DNA of 64,000 nucleotides from contig NZ_JBBPEV010000001.1 in assembly GCF_038069945.1 (NCBI RefSeq), positions 1,302,001 to 1,366,000 on the forward strand, in the 5' to 3' direction. The notes under the pieces were generated by a model. That model searched no databases. It was not told the DNA's origin and saw only the letters and a program-made list of their open reading frames with translations. Position 1 is the first letter of the stretch; each line of letters starts with the position of its first letter. Below are positions 13,986 through 24,059 of the stretch, in pieces. Made by a program: the position numbers and the translations under genes. This DNA comes from Aquabacterium sp. A3 (GTDB lineage: Bacteria; Pseudomonadota; Gammaproteobacteria; Burkholderiales; Burkholderiaceae_C).

Positions 13986-14012
13986 CTAGCACTCATACCA
14001 GGCGAGTGCTAA
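13986..14012 (-). promoter_or_regulatory. CIRCE element (HrcA operator)
   Basis: Arms CTAGCACTC and GAGTGCTAA are separated by exactly nine bases. Only the first base departs from the TTAGCACTC-N9-GAGTGCTAA consensus. It lies directly downstream of the groES -10 box, so bound HrcA would repress groESL. hrcA is not in the window. Confidence 0.95.
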
Positions 14013-14015
14013 CAG

Positions 14016-14043
14016 ATTATAGGGACGGCTTGAGAAGTTTCAA
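14016..14043 (-). promoter_or_regulatory. groES: groESL promoter
   Basis: On the minus strand TTGAAA (14043-14038) and TATAAT (14021-14016) are 16 bp apart, a good sigma-70 promoter. The CTTGAA start also resembles the -35 of heat-shock sigma factor promoters, but no clear CCCCAT-type -10 follows. The CIRCE operator begins four bases downstream. Confidence 0.75.
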
Positions 14044-14121
14044 GAGGGGGGCGGAATCCCATCGACATTCGGGCTAACCCGAGGTCGCGGGATGACCCTC
14101 GCCCCCCCTTAGGCGGTCATA

Positions 14122-14183
14122 TGTCGCGCACGATGCCCATGTGTCGCGATGACGTATACGTCAAGTATCTACTTGTTACGTAA
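14122..14183. promoter_or_regulatory. Stacked direct repeat and palindromes before the PF10118 gene
   Basis: TGTCGCG occurs at 14122-14128 and 14142-14148, exactly 20 bp apart. Then come three palindromes almost without spacing: TGACGTATACGTCA (14150-14163), CAAGTATCTACTTG with a two-base centre (14162-14175) and TTACGTAA (14176-14183). The AT-rich right half would suit the promoter of the gene at 14219. Dimeric regulators such as TetR-type repressors are plausible binders, but none is encoded nearby. Confidence 0.6.
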
Positions 14184-14218
14184 ACTGAAATCCAGGCCAT
14201 CGCCTATGGAGACACACG

Positions 14219-15100
14219 ATGCGACACAAGAACACGCCAGACCGACACGCCATCGTTCCGCGCGAAAAGCTGGATTTTTCGCTGGACGAAAAGACCCCCC
14301 GCTGGTGGTACGGCGGCGACGCCTTCAAGACGCGGCTGTTTGATGGCATGCAGGCCGCCTTCCCGGATGGCGAGCGCTACTTCATCACCAGCGTGCGGGC
14401 GTTTCGCCACCTGATCACCGATCCCAAAATGGCCGAGGACGTGAAGAACTTCATCCGTCAGGAGGGTCAGCACGGCATCGCCCACACGCACTACAACGAC
14501 CTGCTGCGCCAACAGGGTTGTGATGTGGACCGCATCCTGACCGACGCCAAGGCCTTGTTCGACCGATACACCCGTCAGTACTCGGCCCAGTACAACCTGG
14601 CCCTGACGGCCGCGTTCGAGCACTTCACGGCCATGATGGCGCAAATGCTGTTCGAGTCGAAAGACGTGATGGCCCCCGCCGACCCGAACGTGCGGGCCAT
14701 GTGGGCGTGGCACGCCATCGAAGAGATGGAGCACAAGGCCGTGGCCTTTGATGTGATGAAGGACGTGGCCAAGGTGGGCTATGTCATGCGCTGTGCGGCC
14801 ATGACCCACGCCCTGTACAAGGTGGTGGTGGACAGCATGCGCCTGACCAACCGCCTGCTGGTGGCCGACAAGTTCTCGCTGGCCCAACGCCTGTGGCTGT
14901 GCACCAAGGGCGCGTGGTGGCTGTATGGCCCCGGCGGCATCTTTGCGCGCAACACACGAAACCTGCTTGATTACTACCGTCCGGGCTTCCACCCCTGGCA
15001 GCACAAGGTGATCCACAGCTACCCCGTGTGGGTACAGACCTTTGAGGAGACCGGCGACCCCATGCGCGCCGGCGATGCGCTGTTTCAGGCAGCACACTGA
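14219..15100 (+). CDS. PF10118 predicted metal-dependent hydrolase
   Basis: A 293-aa helical protein of the PF10118 family. Conserved acidic and histidine residues typical of the family are present: [13 protein letters not shown] near residues 80-92 and [14 protein letters not shown] near 163-176, a ferritin-like arrangement of E-x-x-H motifs that could bind two metals. No signal peptide. The substrate is not known. It is a single gene with its own complex upstream region and its own terminator. Confidence 0.8.
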   Translation: MRHKNTPDRHAIVPREKLDFSLDEKTPRWWYGGDAFKTRLFDGMQAAFPDGERYFITSVRAFRHLITDPKMAEDVKNFIRQEGQHGIAHTHYNDLLRQQGCDVDRILTDAKALFDRYTRQYSAQYNLALTAAFEHFTAMMAQMLFESKDVMAPADPNVRAMWAWHAIEEMEHKAVAFDVMKDVAKVGYVMRCAAMTHALYKVVVDSMRLTNRLLVADKFSLAQRLWLCTKGAWWLYGPGGIFARNTRNLLDYYRPGFHPWQHKVIHSYPVWVQTFEETGDPMRAGDALFQAAH

Positions 15101-15162
15101 GCGCCTCCAGCCCGTCGCGCCAGCCGCCGCAGAGCGGTGTTGCTCGACACTCCACTTGTTAG

Positions 15163-15184
15163 GCCACCTTCGGGTGGCTTTTTT
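15163..15184 (+). terminator. Rho-independent terminator after the PF10118 gene
   Basis: GCCACC pairs with GGTGGC around a TTCG tetraloop, followed by six T. It lies about 60 bp after the stop codon and just before the end of the convergent radical SAM gene. Confidence 0.88.
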
Positions 15185-15197
15185 CATGACCTGCCGC

Positions 15198-16700
15198 TCA
15201 AGCAGCCACGCGGATGGACGACTCCAGCCACTGGGGCAGCACCCTGCCCTGCGCGTCGGTCACGGCCATGGGGCTGGTCAGGTCCAGAAAGTGCGCTTCG
15301 TCGCGGCAGTGTGCCTGGCGCAGCGGAACCTGCTCGGGCGGCAAGATGTCGGTGCCCGGAATGAAGGTGCGACCGGGTGCCACGGGCGTGCTGGCCCCCA
15401 GGGTCACGAGCAGGTCCATGGCCACACCCGACCAGGATCGAGCCTGCATCAGCCGAGGCGCGTCGTCTGCGAGCTTGTGCCAGCGCTGCCGCAGGCTGTA
15501 GATCTGTGGCAAGACCTCGCGGTAGGCCTGCACAAAGCGCTCGGGGGTGGTTTTCTGAGGGCGAATCACCAAGGTGTAGGCATTGAAATCATGCAGGCTG
15601 GCATGGGGCATCAACTGAGGCACCGGGGCCTGCGCCAGCCGCTTGAACAAGGGCGTGCCCGGCAGAGCCGACTCGATGCACACAAAACTGGGCACATGCA
15701 GCCCGCTGTCGCGCAGTCGCTCGGGCAGCGACGCGATGTAATCCAGGTCGTCGTGCTGCGGGCTGAGCATGAGCCCCGAGCTGACCAGGATGCCTTCTTC
15801 GCGCGCGGTCTCCAGCGCACGTCGCACATGCCCCAGCCTGTTTTGATGCTTGTTGAACCCCTCGATGGCTGCGGGGTTGAAACTCTCCAGGCCCACGAAC
15901 ACCGATCGGCAACCCGCTTCGTACATCAGCTTCAACAGATCACGCCGGCCCAGCACATTGAAGGTGACGCAAGTGCCCCAGCGCAGCCCCAGCGGCGCCA
16001 AGGCCTCACACAGAGCCTTGAGGTAAGCAAAGCTGCCCGCCAGGTTGTTGTCGTAGAACATGAGCATCTGGCGACGCCAGAACGGCACCTTGCCCCGCAA
16101 ACTGGCCTCGATGGCCCGGATGTCTCTGACCACGCCTTCCACCGGGCGTGTCAAAAAGCGCGTGCCAGAGCCCGTCAGGGCGCAGAAGTCGCAGGTGAAG
16201 GGACACCCTCGGGTCACTTCCAAACCAAACGGCGCTGGTTGCTGTGTGGCGGTCAGGTCGCAACGCGGCACCGGCACCCGGTCGGGCTGGTACCCGCCAG
16301 AGCGGTACAGGCGCTGCAAGCGCCCGGCACGCGCGTCGGCATAGATGCGGGGCACGGTGTCTTCCGGATCACCGATCACCACGGCATCGAAATCGCGCAG
16401 GCACAGGTGCGGGTAGGCGTCGGCCATGCGCCCGCCCAGCACCGTGCGGGCACCACGGGCCCGAAAGTACTGGGCGATCTGCCGCGCACGCTCGTAATCG
16501 GACAGCATGGCCGACACGAACAGCAAGTCGTACGACCTGGACCAATCCGGATCGGTCCAGGTGTCGTTGACCACCTCGATGTCGGCCTCATCGGGCAGCA
16601 GACCGGCAATCAGCGGGCCGATCTGCGGCTGCAGCAAGGTGCGGTGGTGGGCACCCCGACGGTGGTAGTCGGTGTGGACGGCAATGATGCCGACCTTCAT
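15198..16700 (-). CDS. B12-binding domain radical SAM protein
   Basis: A 500-aa enzyme with an N-terminal Rossmann-like cobalamin-binding region (about 1-140; contains RTVLGGRMADAYPHL and DAVVIGDPED) followed by a radical SAM barrel. The iron-sulfur motif is CPFTCDFC near residues 185-192. GLESFNPAAIEGFNKHQN is the conserved radical SAM strand-helix region. The product is unknown; relatives methylate or rearrange unactivated carbons. The gene begins 15 bp after the stop of the cytochrome gene at 16716-19589, so the two are co-transcribed and may work together. Confidence 0.85.
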   Translation of the reverse strand: MKVGIIAVHTDYHRRGAHHRTLLQPQIGPLIAGLLPDEADIEVVNDTWTDPDWSRSYDLLFVSAMLSDYERARQIAQYFRARGARTVLGGRMADAYPHLCLRDFDAVVIGDPEDTVPRIYADARAGRLQRLYRSGGYQPDRVPVPRCDLTATQQPAPFGLEVTRGCPFTCDFCALTGSGTRFLTRPVEGVVRDIRAIEASLRGKVPFWRRQMLMFYDNNLAGSFAYLKALCEALAPLGLRWGTCVTFNVLGRRDLLKLMYEAGCRSVFVGLESFNPAAIEGFNKHQNRLGHVRRALETAREEGILVSSGLMLSPQHDDLDYIASLPERLRDSGLHVPSFVCIESALPGTPLFKRLAQAPVPQLMPHASLHDFNAYTLVIRPQKTTPERFVQAYREVLPQIYSLRQRWHKLADDAPRLMQARSWSGVAMDLLVTLGASTPVAPGRTFIPGTDILPPEQVPLRQAHCRDEAHFLDLTSPMAVTDAQGRVLPQWLESSIRVAA

Positions 16701-16715
16701 GAGCGCCTCATGCCA

Positions 16716-19589
16716 TCACATGGTGGAGGCCATGCGGCGTCCGGAGCCGGGTGGCGCGCAGGTGTAGGTGACCTCCTGACCTGCCACGGACGCCACATTG
16801 CGCAAGGCCACGTCTGAGCGGCGGCTGCCATCGGTGCCCACAAAGGCATTGGCTGCCGTGTCAAACCAGAAGCCCCGGCGCTGGCCGCCCTCGACGGTGT
16901 GCGCCACCAGATCACATTCGGTGACCTGGCCGCCCAGCTCTTTCGACACGAACGGCGTCTTGGCACGCTGGATCAGCATGTCGATGCGCGGCCACACCGC
17001 CAGGCGCGTGCCCGCGTCCGACGTCAAGGTGACCTGCTGGCCCACCACCGGCGCCAGATCACTGTCCATGGCGTGCATGAAGTCGGCCACGTCCCGGCGG
17101 GTCTGGTTGGGGTTCCACAGCGGGAAGCCCGAGTTCAGCGTCGGCTGGAAGACCCGCACCGTGAAGAAGTGCGCCAGGGTGTCGGCCGTGCCGTCGTGCA
17201 CGAAGCCGAAACCGCGCACCTGGTCACCCACATGTCCGGTGTCAGGCGCCGTGGCAAAGGGGATGGCCGGCGAGCCAAAGCGCCCCACCTTCGCGTACAT
17301 GTTGCGCAGGTGGGGGATCTTCACGATCTGCGAAATGCCTTCGAAGCTCTGGTGCCCACTGGTGCCGTACTGCCCCTTGGCCGGGTCCACGGTGTGGCAT
17401 CCGTTGCAGTTGTGGCTGCGCACAAACTGACGCAGATCGCCCAGGTCGGGCACGAGGATGCCGTCAGAGGGCCTGTCGCCGAAGTAGAAGTCGAAGCCAC
17501 GCTTCTGAGCCGGGGTGAGCGAGTTGTCCAGATTGCGGATGGGGTTGGGTGGCAGGAACACCTGCAGCATGAAATCGGCAAAGGCCTGCATGCCGGCTTC
17601 GTTCATCGGCTCGTGGTTGCCCAGCAGCTCGGCGAACGCACCCGAAAAGTTCTTGAACGAGATCACCGGGTCAAAGGCATCGGTGCCGAACTCACCCGTG
17701 GCACGGTCGCCGCGCCAGTGCATGGCCCCCTGGTTGACCATGCCCTTGAGCGTCTGCGTGGTCATCGGCCCCTTCATGGGGTGGAAGTCCTTGGGGTCGT
17801 CGCTGCCGTTGATCTTGTTGTCCGGGTCAGACTGGAACAACTGCTTGGCCACCTGGAACTCCAGCCCCCGCGTGAACTCTTGCGGGATGGGGCTCTTGGT
17901 GACCTTGGCGTCCGGGTTGCCCAGATCCCAGGCCAGGTCGTCCATGTCACCGAAGGTGTGGCAGCTGGCGCAGGAGGCCTCACCGTTGGCCGATGAGATG
18001 CGGGCGTCGTACAGGAAGGGCCGCCCGGCGATCACGCTCATGGGCTCGGGGTTGGGCATGAGGGCACGCGCCACCTCGGCGCGGCTCGACAGCTGAATCA
18101 CCTTGACTGCGTTGTCAAAGCGGGTGGTGACGTACATGCGGTCACGCGCCTCGTCCAGCACGATGCCGCTGGGGCCGCCTCCGCTGACGTTGATGTAGCG
18201 GCTGCTGGTGGTGCGTGGGTTGAAGCTGTCGCCTTCCAGCTCGGCGGTGTCGAACACGCCGATGCGGCTGGAGCCATAGGCCGTGACGAACAGCGTGCGC
18301 CCATCGCCGGTGACCGCCATGTCCATGGGACTGGCCAGGCTGTGCTGCTTGGCCGTGGGGTCAAAGCCCGGATCGTGGGCCAGCTTGCTGTAGTCGATGT
18401 GCTTGTTGAGGTGCCGCGGCTGAACCTGGCCATTGGCAATGACGGTGATGCGCGACAGCGCGATCTTGCCCTGCACGGTCGAGCCGCCATGCTGGCCCGG
18501 GCCCTCGAAGCGGGTCATGTTGTTGGCTTCGGTGTTGCTGACGTACAGCTTGCCCGACACCGGGTTGGTGACCATGTTGAACAAGGTGGTGCCCACATGG
18601 CTGTACGTCGCCTTGTCGGCCAGGGTGTTGGCGTTGATGGCGAACACGTCCTTGTCCGGCAGGTTGAAGCGCATGGCGTTCGACCAGTTGCGCCCCGCCA
18701 CGTCTTCCCAGCGTTTGGTGGCGCGGTTGTACTTGACGATCAGGCCGGTCTTGGGCACCGGCTTGCCTTCGGCGTTGGTGGCCGGGCCGAGCTGCCCACC
18801 GGGCGACTTGGTGCCTTTGATCCAGCAGGACTTGTTGAGCTCGAAGCCTTCGCACACCAGCTCTTCGTTGATGGACGCGGTCTGGTTGCCGGACTTGAAC
18901 GCGGCCACATACACCGTTTGCTTGTCGGGGCTGACCGCCAGCGCACGGGGCGTGTCGGCAAAGAAGCTCATGATGCGCACCGGCTTGCCACCCACCTGGC
19001 TGGTGAGCTGGGCCGGATTGAACACCCATACGTCGGCACGCGGCACCCCAGGGGTGGTGAGTTCGGGGTCGCCCGCGCCAGGCACATCGCGGTTGGAGAT
19101 GTGGTTGCGGTGCTGGCCACGGTGGGCCGAGGTGATGAAGGCCTTGGCTGGCGAGCCGGCGAACACGATGTCGCGAGGCTCGTCGCCCACCAGCAGCGTG
19201 CGCACCACGCGGGGCGTGCCTTGCAGGCTGACCACGCTGACGCTGTCCGACAGGTGGTTGACCACCCAGGCTTCCTGGTCGCCACGCCAGGCCACGGCCA
19301 CCGGCTCCATGCCCACAGGCACCCGACCCGCCGGCTGCAGCCCATTGGCGGTGACGTTGAAGATGTCCAAGGTGTTGTTCGGGGTGTTGACCACCAGCAG
19401 GCGGGTGCCATCGGCCGACAGCGCCATGGGACGCACATGCCCCGATTCGAACGCGATGAAGTCACGGCCAGTGGCGTGCGCCGGCAGCATCGCGCCGGCC
19501 AGCGCGACCGTGGCGCCGATCAGCGCCTGGGTGGCGGCTTGCCACAAGACCCCTTTCCGAGGGGTGCGGCCGATGGTGGTGTGGGGCAT
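16716..19589 (-). CDS. Exported beta-propeller di-haem cytochrome c
   Basis: A 957-aa protein with a signal peptide (cut near AHATG), an N-terminal half of YncE/lactonase-like repeats (MALSADGTRLLVVN, AVSPDKQTVYVA, MAVTGDGRTLFVTAY) and a C-terminal half with two c-type haem motifs, CASCH near residue 541 and CNGCH near residue 729. The second half resembles MauG/di-haem peroxidase-like modules, but axial ligands cannot be assigned by eye. It should act in the periplasm in electron transfer or oxidation of a bound substrate. First gene of a two-gene unit with the radical SAM/B12 protein. Confidence 0.82.
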   Translation of the reverse strand: MPHTTIGRTPRKGVLWQAATQALIGATVALAGAMLPAHATGRDFIAFESGHVRPMALSADGTRLLVVNTPNNTLDIFNVTANGLQPAGRVPVGMEPVAVAWRGDQEAWVVNHLSDSVSVVSLQGTPRVVRTLLVGDEPRDIVFAGSPAKAFITSAHRGQHRNHISNRDVPGAGDPELTTPGVPRADVWVFNPAQLTSQVGGKPVRIMSFFADTPRALAVSPDKQTVYVAAFKSGNQTASINEELVCEGFELNKSCWIKGTKSPGGQLGPATNAEGKPVPKTGLIVKYNRATKRWEDVAGRNWSNAMRFNLPDKDVFAINANTLADKATYSHVGTTLFNMVTNPVSGKLYVSNTEANNMTRFEGPGQHGGSTVQGKIALSRITVIANGQVQPRHLNKHIDYSKLAHDPGFDPTAKQHSLASPMDMAVTGDGRTLFVTAYGSSRIGVFDTAELEGDSFNPRTTSSRYINVSGGGPSGIVLDEARDRMYVTTRFDNAVKVIQLSSRAEVARALMPNPEPMSVIAGRPFLYDARISSANGEASCASCHTFGDMDDLAWDLGNPDAKVTKSPIPQEFTRGLEFQVAKQLFQSDPDNKINGSDDPKDFHPMKGPMTTQTLKGMVNQGAMHWRGDRATGEFGTDAFDPVISFKNFSGAFAELLGNHEPMNEAGMQAFADFMLQVFLPPNPIRNLDNSLTPAQKRGFDFYFGDRPSDGILVPDLGDLRQFVRSHNCNGCHTVDPAKGQYGTSGHQSFEGISQIVKIPHLRNMYAKVGRFGSPAIPFATAPDTGHVGDQVRGFGFVHDGTADTLAHFFTVRVFQPTLNSGFPLWNPNQTRRDVADFMHAMDSDLAPVVGQQVTLTSDAGTRLAVWPRIDMLIQRAKTPFVSKELGGQVTECDLVAHTVEGGQRRGFWFDTAANAFVGTDGSRRSDVALRNVASVAGQEVTYTCAPPGSGRRMASTM

Positions 19590-19763
19590 GTGTGTCTCCT
19601 GATGCCATGCTCTGTTGGACTTTCGGTCACATTTAACGAAACACCAGCGTCAAGTCATGAGCGCGTTTACCCCGAAACATCTGGTTTCCATGGAGGATGG
19701 CAGGGGATATCACCCGACCACAGCGCCCCCGAAAAGCGCACCATGGGAGACAGGAGCACGCAC
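19590..19763. other. Divergent intergenic region, cytochrome and serine deaminase
   Basis: This 174-bp stretch separates the divergent cytochrome and sdaA genes and must hold both promoters. I found no clear consensus promoter, no operator dyad and nothing resembling a glycine riboswitch. Confidence 0.35.
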
Positions 19764-21149
<1,386 letters not shown>

Positions 21150-21171
21150 CGGCAGCCTGCTCAGCGCCTGC

Positions 21172-21777
21172 TCAACGACACACGATGGCCAGCAGCGTGC
21201 GCCAGATGAGGCGCACATCCAGCCCAATCGATGCCCGGTCCACATACTGCGCCGCCAGCGCCAGCTTGTGCGGCAGCACCTCGTGGATGTAGGCCTGCTC
21301 GGGGTCGGCCGCACGGGCCAGCACGGCGCTCTCATCCCGGTACTCGATGGATGCGATGTCGGTGATGCCCGGGCGCACGGACAGCACCTTGTCGCGCAAC
21401 TCGGCCGGATAGTGGGCCACGTAGCGCGGCACCTCGGGGCGCGGCCCCACCAGGCTCATGTCGCCCAGCCACACGTCCAGCAACTGAGGCAACTCGTCGA
21501 GCTTGGAGGCGCGCAAAAAGCCACCTACCCGCGTGATGCGGCAATCTGCCCCCACGGTGATTTGCAAGCCCTGCACCGCCGGCTCGTGCCGCATCGTGCG
21601 GAACTTGTGGATGCGAAACGGCTGGCCAAAGCGCCCCACCCGCTCTTGCCGGAACATGACCGGCCCGGGCGAATCGAGCTTGATCAGCAGGGCGATCAGC
21701 AGCAGCAGCGGGGCCAGCGCGAGCAGGCCCAGCGACGACAGCAGCAAATCGAACACACGCTTGGTCATGGTGGGCAA
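21172..21777 (-). CDS. Sugar transferase (polyprenyl-phosphate glycosyl-1-phosphate transferase)
   Basis: Monotopic phosphoglycosyl transferase of 201 aa that starts exopolysaccharide repeat synthesis by loading a sugar phosphate on undecaprenyl phosphate. It has an N-terminal membrane segment (FDLLLSSLGLLALAPLLLLIALLIK region), then KFRTM, the ASKLDELPQLLDVWLGDMSLVGPRPEVP block and PGITDIAS, all hallmarks of the WcaJ/PglC catalytic domain. It lacks the extra N-terminal membrane domain of long WcaJ forms. Last gene of the five-gene EPS operon, 20 bp after the aminotransferase. Confidence 0.92.
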   Translation of the reverse strand: MPTMTKRVFDLLLSSLGLLALAPLLLLIALLIKLDSPGPVMFRQERVGRFGQPFRIHKFRTMRHEPAVQGLQITVGADCRITRVGGFLRASKLDELPQLLDVWLGDMSLVGPRPEVPRYVAHYPAELRDKVLSVRPGITDIASIEYRDESAVLARAADPEQAYIHEVLPHKLALAAQYVDRASIGLDVRLIWRTLLAIVCR

Positions 21778-21797
21778 CCGGTCAACCCAGGAATCGA

Positions 21798-22976
21798 TCA
21801 GGCGCGGCCAAACGCCTTGCGCACCGAGGCCACCACGCGGTCCACATCGCCATCCGTCATGCGGGTGTACAGCGGCAGGCTGACCATGCGCTCATACGCA
21901 TGCTGGCTGTGCGGGAACTGCTCAGGCTTCAGGTCATAGCGGTCACGCCAGTAGGGGTGCAGGTGCAGCGGGATGTAGTGCACGCTCACGCCAATGCCAT
22001 CGGCAAACAGCTGCTCGATGAGCTGGTCGCGCGTGATACCAGCGTCGTCTTTCAGGCGCACCACATAAAGGTGCCACGAATGGCGATCGCCCGCATGAAC
22101 CGGCCGCGGCGGCAACACCAGCGGCAGGTCGGCCAGGGCCGCATCAAAGCGCTGGGCCAGGTGCTCTCGCTGGTGCTGAAAGCCTTCGATGCGCTGCAGC
22201 TGGTGCAGGCCCAGGCTGGCGGCAATGTCGGTGAGGTTGTACTTGAAGCCCGGCGCCACGATCTCGTAGTACCAGCTGGGCACCTTGGCCGTGAAGCGGT
22301 CGAAAGCATCGCGGTTGATGCCATGCAGGCGCATGACCTTGGCGCGCGCGGCCAGCTCGGCGTTGCGGGTGACGAGCATGCCGCCTTCGCCCGTGGTCAT
22401 GGTCTTGTTGGCATAGAAGCTGAAGACGATGGCGTCGCTGCTGTGCAGGCCGATCAGTTGGCCACGCCAGGTGGTGGGCAAGGCGTGGGCCGCGTCTTCC
22501 ACCACCTTCACACCGTGCTTGCGCGCGATGGCCTGCATCGCATCCATGTCCACGGCCAGGCCGGCGTAATGCACGGGCATGATGGCCTTGGTGCGCGGCG
22601 TGATGGCGGCTTCGAGCTGCGCAAGGTCGATGTTGAGCGTGGCCGGGTCGATGTCCACCAGCTTGACGTCGGCCCCCAGGTAGCGCACCACCTCGGCCGT
22701 GGCCGTGAAGGTGTGCGTGGTGGTGATGACCTCGTCGCCCGGGCCGATGCCCAGCGCTTCCAGCGCCAGGTGCAAGCCAGCGGTGGCGGAGTTGACGGCG
22801 ATGCAGTGCAGACCAGGCTCACCCAGGAAGGTGGCAAACGCCTCTTCGAACTGGCGCGCCTTGGGGCCGGTGGTGACCCAGCCGGAGCGCAAGGTGTCGA
22901 CCACCTCGGCGATCTCTTCCTCGCCAATCTCGGGCAGGGCAAAGGGCAGGAAAGGCAATTTGGATTCAGCGCTCAT
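21798..22976 (-). CDS. DegT/DnrJ/EryC1/StrS sugar aminotransferase
   Basis: PLP enzyme of 392 aa that aminates a keto-sugar nucleotide, giving an amino sugar for the polysaccharide. The PLP lysine is Lys191 in [15 protein letters not shown], with the upstream [12 protein letters not shown] segment that contacts the cofactor. [19 protein letters not shown] is the substrate-side loop. It lies between the GT2 gene (18 bp upstream) and the sugar transferase. Sugar identity cannot be told. Confidence 0.92.
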   Translation of the reverse strand: MSAESKLPFLPFALPEIGEEEIAEVVDTLRSGWVTTGPKARQFEEAFATFLGEPGLHCIAVNSATAGLHLALEALGIGPGDEVITTTHTFTATAEVVRYLGADVKLVDIDPATLNIDLAQLEAAITPRTKAIMPVHYAGLAVDMDAMQAIARKHGVKVVEDAAHALPTTWRGQLIGLHSSDAIVFSFYANKTMTTGEGGMLVTRNAELAARAKVMRLHGINRDAFDRFTAKVPSWYYEIVAPGFKYNLTDIAASLGLHQLQRIEGFQHQREHLAQRFDAALADLPLVLPPRPVHAGDRHSWHLYVVRLKDDAGITRDQLIEQLFADGIGVSVHYIPLHLHPYWRDRYDLKPEQFPHSQHAYERMVSLPLYTRMTDGDVDRVVASVRKAFGRA

Positions 22977-22994
22977 GGGGCACTCGTTTCATCG

Positions 22995-24050
22995 TCATCG
23001 GGTCAATCGGCCAAACGCGGGGTCGGGGCGGCCACGCACCAGCACATCCCACCAGCCGCGCAGCGAGCCCAGGCCGTAACCCAGGTGGTAGGCAGCGATC
23101 ACCGCTGGCAGGTGGGGACGCAGATCGCGGCCAGACTCGGCCGCGATGCGATGGCTGATGGCGCACACGGCGGCCATGTACAGGCCGCTCAGGCCCAGCA
23201 TGGCGGCCGCGCCCAGCATCGTCAGTGGCGCCAACCACAGCCCCGACACCGTCAGGGCCAGCGCCACCAGCAAGGCGGCGACGAACAAGCCAGGGATCAG
23301 GTGCCGCAGCGCCGCCGCCTGCCCATGCTTTTTCATCACGAAGGGCTTCCAGTAACCGTACTGGCGGTACTGGCGGAACACATCGGCCTTGCTGGCGCGC
23401 GGCCAGTAGGTGGAACGAATGCTGGCCGACTGCCACACACGCCCGCCACCCCGGTGGATGCGCAGGTTGTGCTCATCGTCCTGGTTGCGCACCAGTTGTT
23501 CATCGAAGCCGCCAAAGCGCTCGAAGGTCTCTCGCGGCCAGGCACCCAGGTACACGGTGTCCACCGGGCCTTCATAGGCCAGATCGCGCGACAGCGCGCC
23601 ACCCGCCACCCAGCGCGACTGGAACGCAGCAGCCACGGCCCGTTGCACCACGGCCTGCGGGCCCTCGGCGCCCTGCGCGCGCCAGGGGCCACCCACGTTG
23701 TCGGCGCCCGTGCGCTGCCAGGTGGCCAGACACTGGGCCACGTAATCGGGGGCGTACACGGTGTGCACGTCCATGCGCACGATGAAGCGCCCTTGGGCCG
23801 CTTCGATGCAGCGGTTCAAGCCGGTCGACACAATGCGGCCCGGGTTGTCGACCATGCGAAAGCGCGCATCCTGCTGGCACCAGGCCGCCAGGCGCTCGCG
23901 CGTGCCGTCGTCGCTCATGCCGTCGGCCATCAGCACCTCCAGCGTCCAGCCCTCGGGCACCAGCTGTTGGGCCACGCTGGCGCAGAAAGCCTGGATGTGA
24001 TCGCGCTCGTTGCGGCACGGCACGATGACCGTCACGGTGGATGTCGTCAT
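22995..24050 (-). CDS. Glycosyltransferase family 2 (ExoA-like)
   Basis: A 351-aa GT-A fold transferase: VTVIVPCRNERDHI at the N-terminus, GRFIVRMDVHTVYAPDY carrying the metal-binding acidic residue, and QDDEHNLRIHRGGGRVW as the acceptor-side motif. The C-terminal third (about residues 250-320) has hydrophobic segments likely to anchor it to the inner membrane, as in ExoA-type succinoglycan transferases. It starts nine bases after the GT4 gene. Confidence 0.9.
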   Translation of the reverse strand: MTTSTVTVIVPCRNERDHIQAFCASVAQQLVPEGWTLEVLMADGMSDDGTRERLAAWCQQDARFRMVDNPGRIVSTGLNRCIEAAQGRFIVRMDVHTVYAPDYVAQCLATWQRTGADNVGGPWRAQGAEGPQAVVQRAVAAAFQSRWVAGGALSRDLAYEGPVDTVYLGAWPRETFERFGGFDEQLVRNQDDEHNLRIHRGGGRVWQSASIRSTYWPRASKADVFRQYRQYGYWKPFVMKKHGQAAALRHLIPGLFVAALLVALALTVSGLWLAPLTMLGAAAMLGLSGLYMAAVCAISHRIAAESGRDLRPHLPAVIAAYHLGYGLGSLRGWWDVLVRGRPDPAFGRLTR

Positions 24051-24059
24051 GACAGAACC

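Larger units (their letters stand above)
13886..14218. other. Divergent regulatory region between groES and the PF10118 gene
   Basis: This 333-bp gap contains no gene. Its left part carries the CIRCE element and groES promoter on the minus strand. Its right part carries a TGTCGCG direct repeat and three adjoining palindromes before the hydrolase gene. Both sets are listed separately. Confidence 0.8.

Noticed and set aside
18342..19763. 474-codon upstream extension of the serine deaminase frame
   Set aside because: It is antisense to the cytochrome gene and unconserved; a good ribosome site and the family start lie at 19764.
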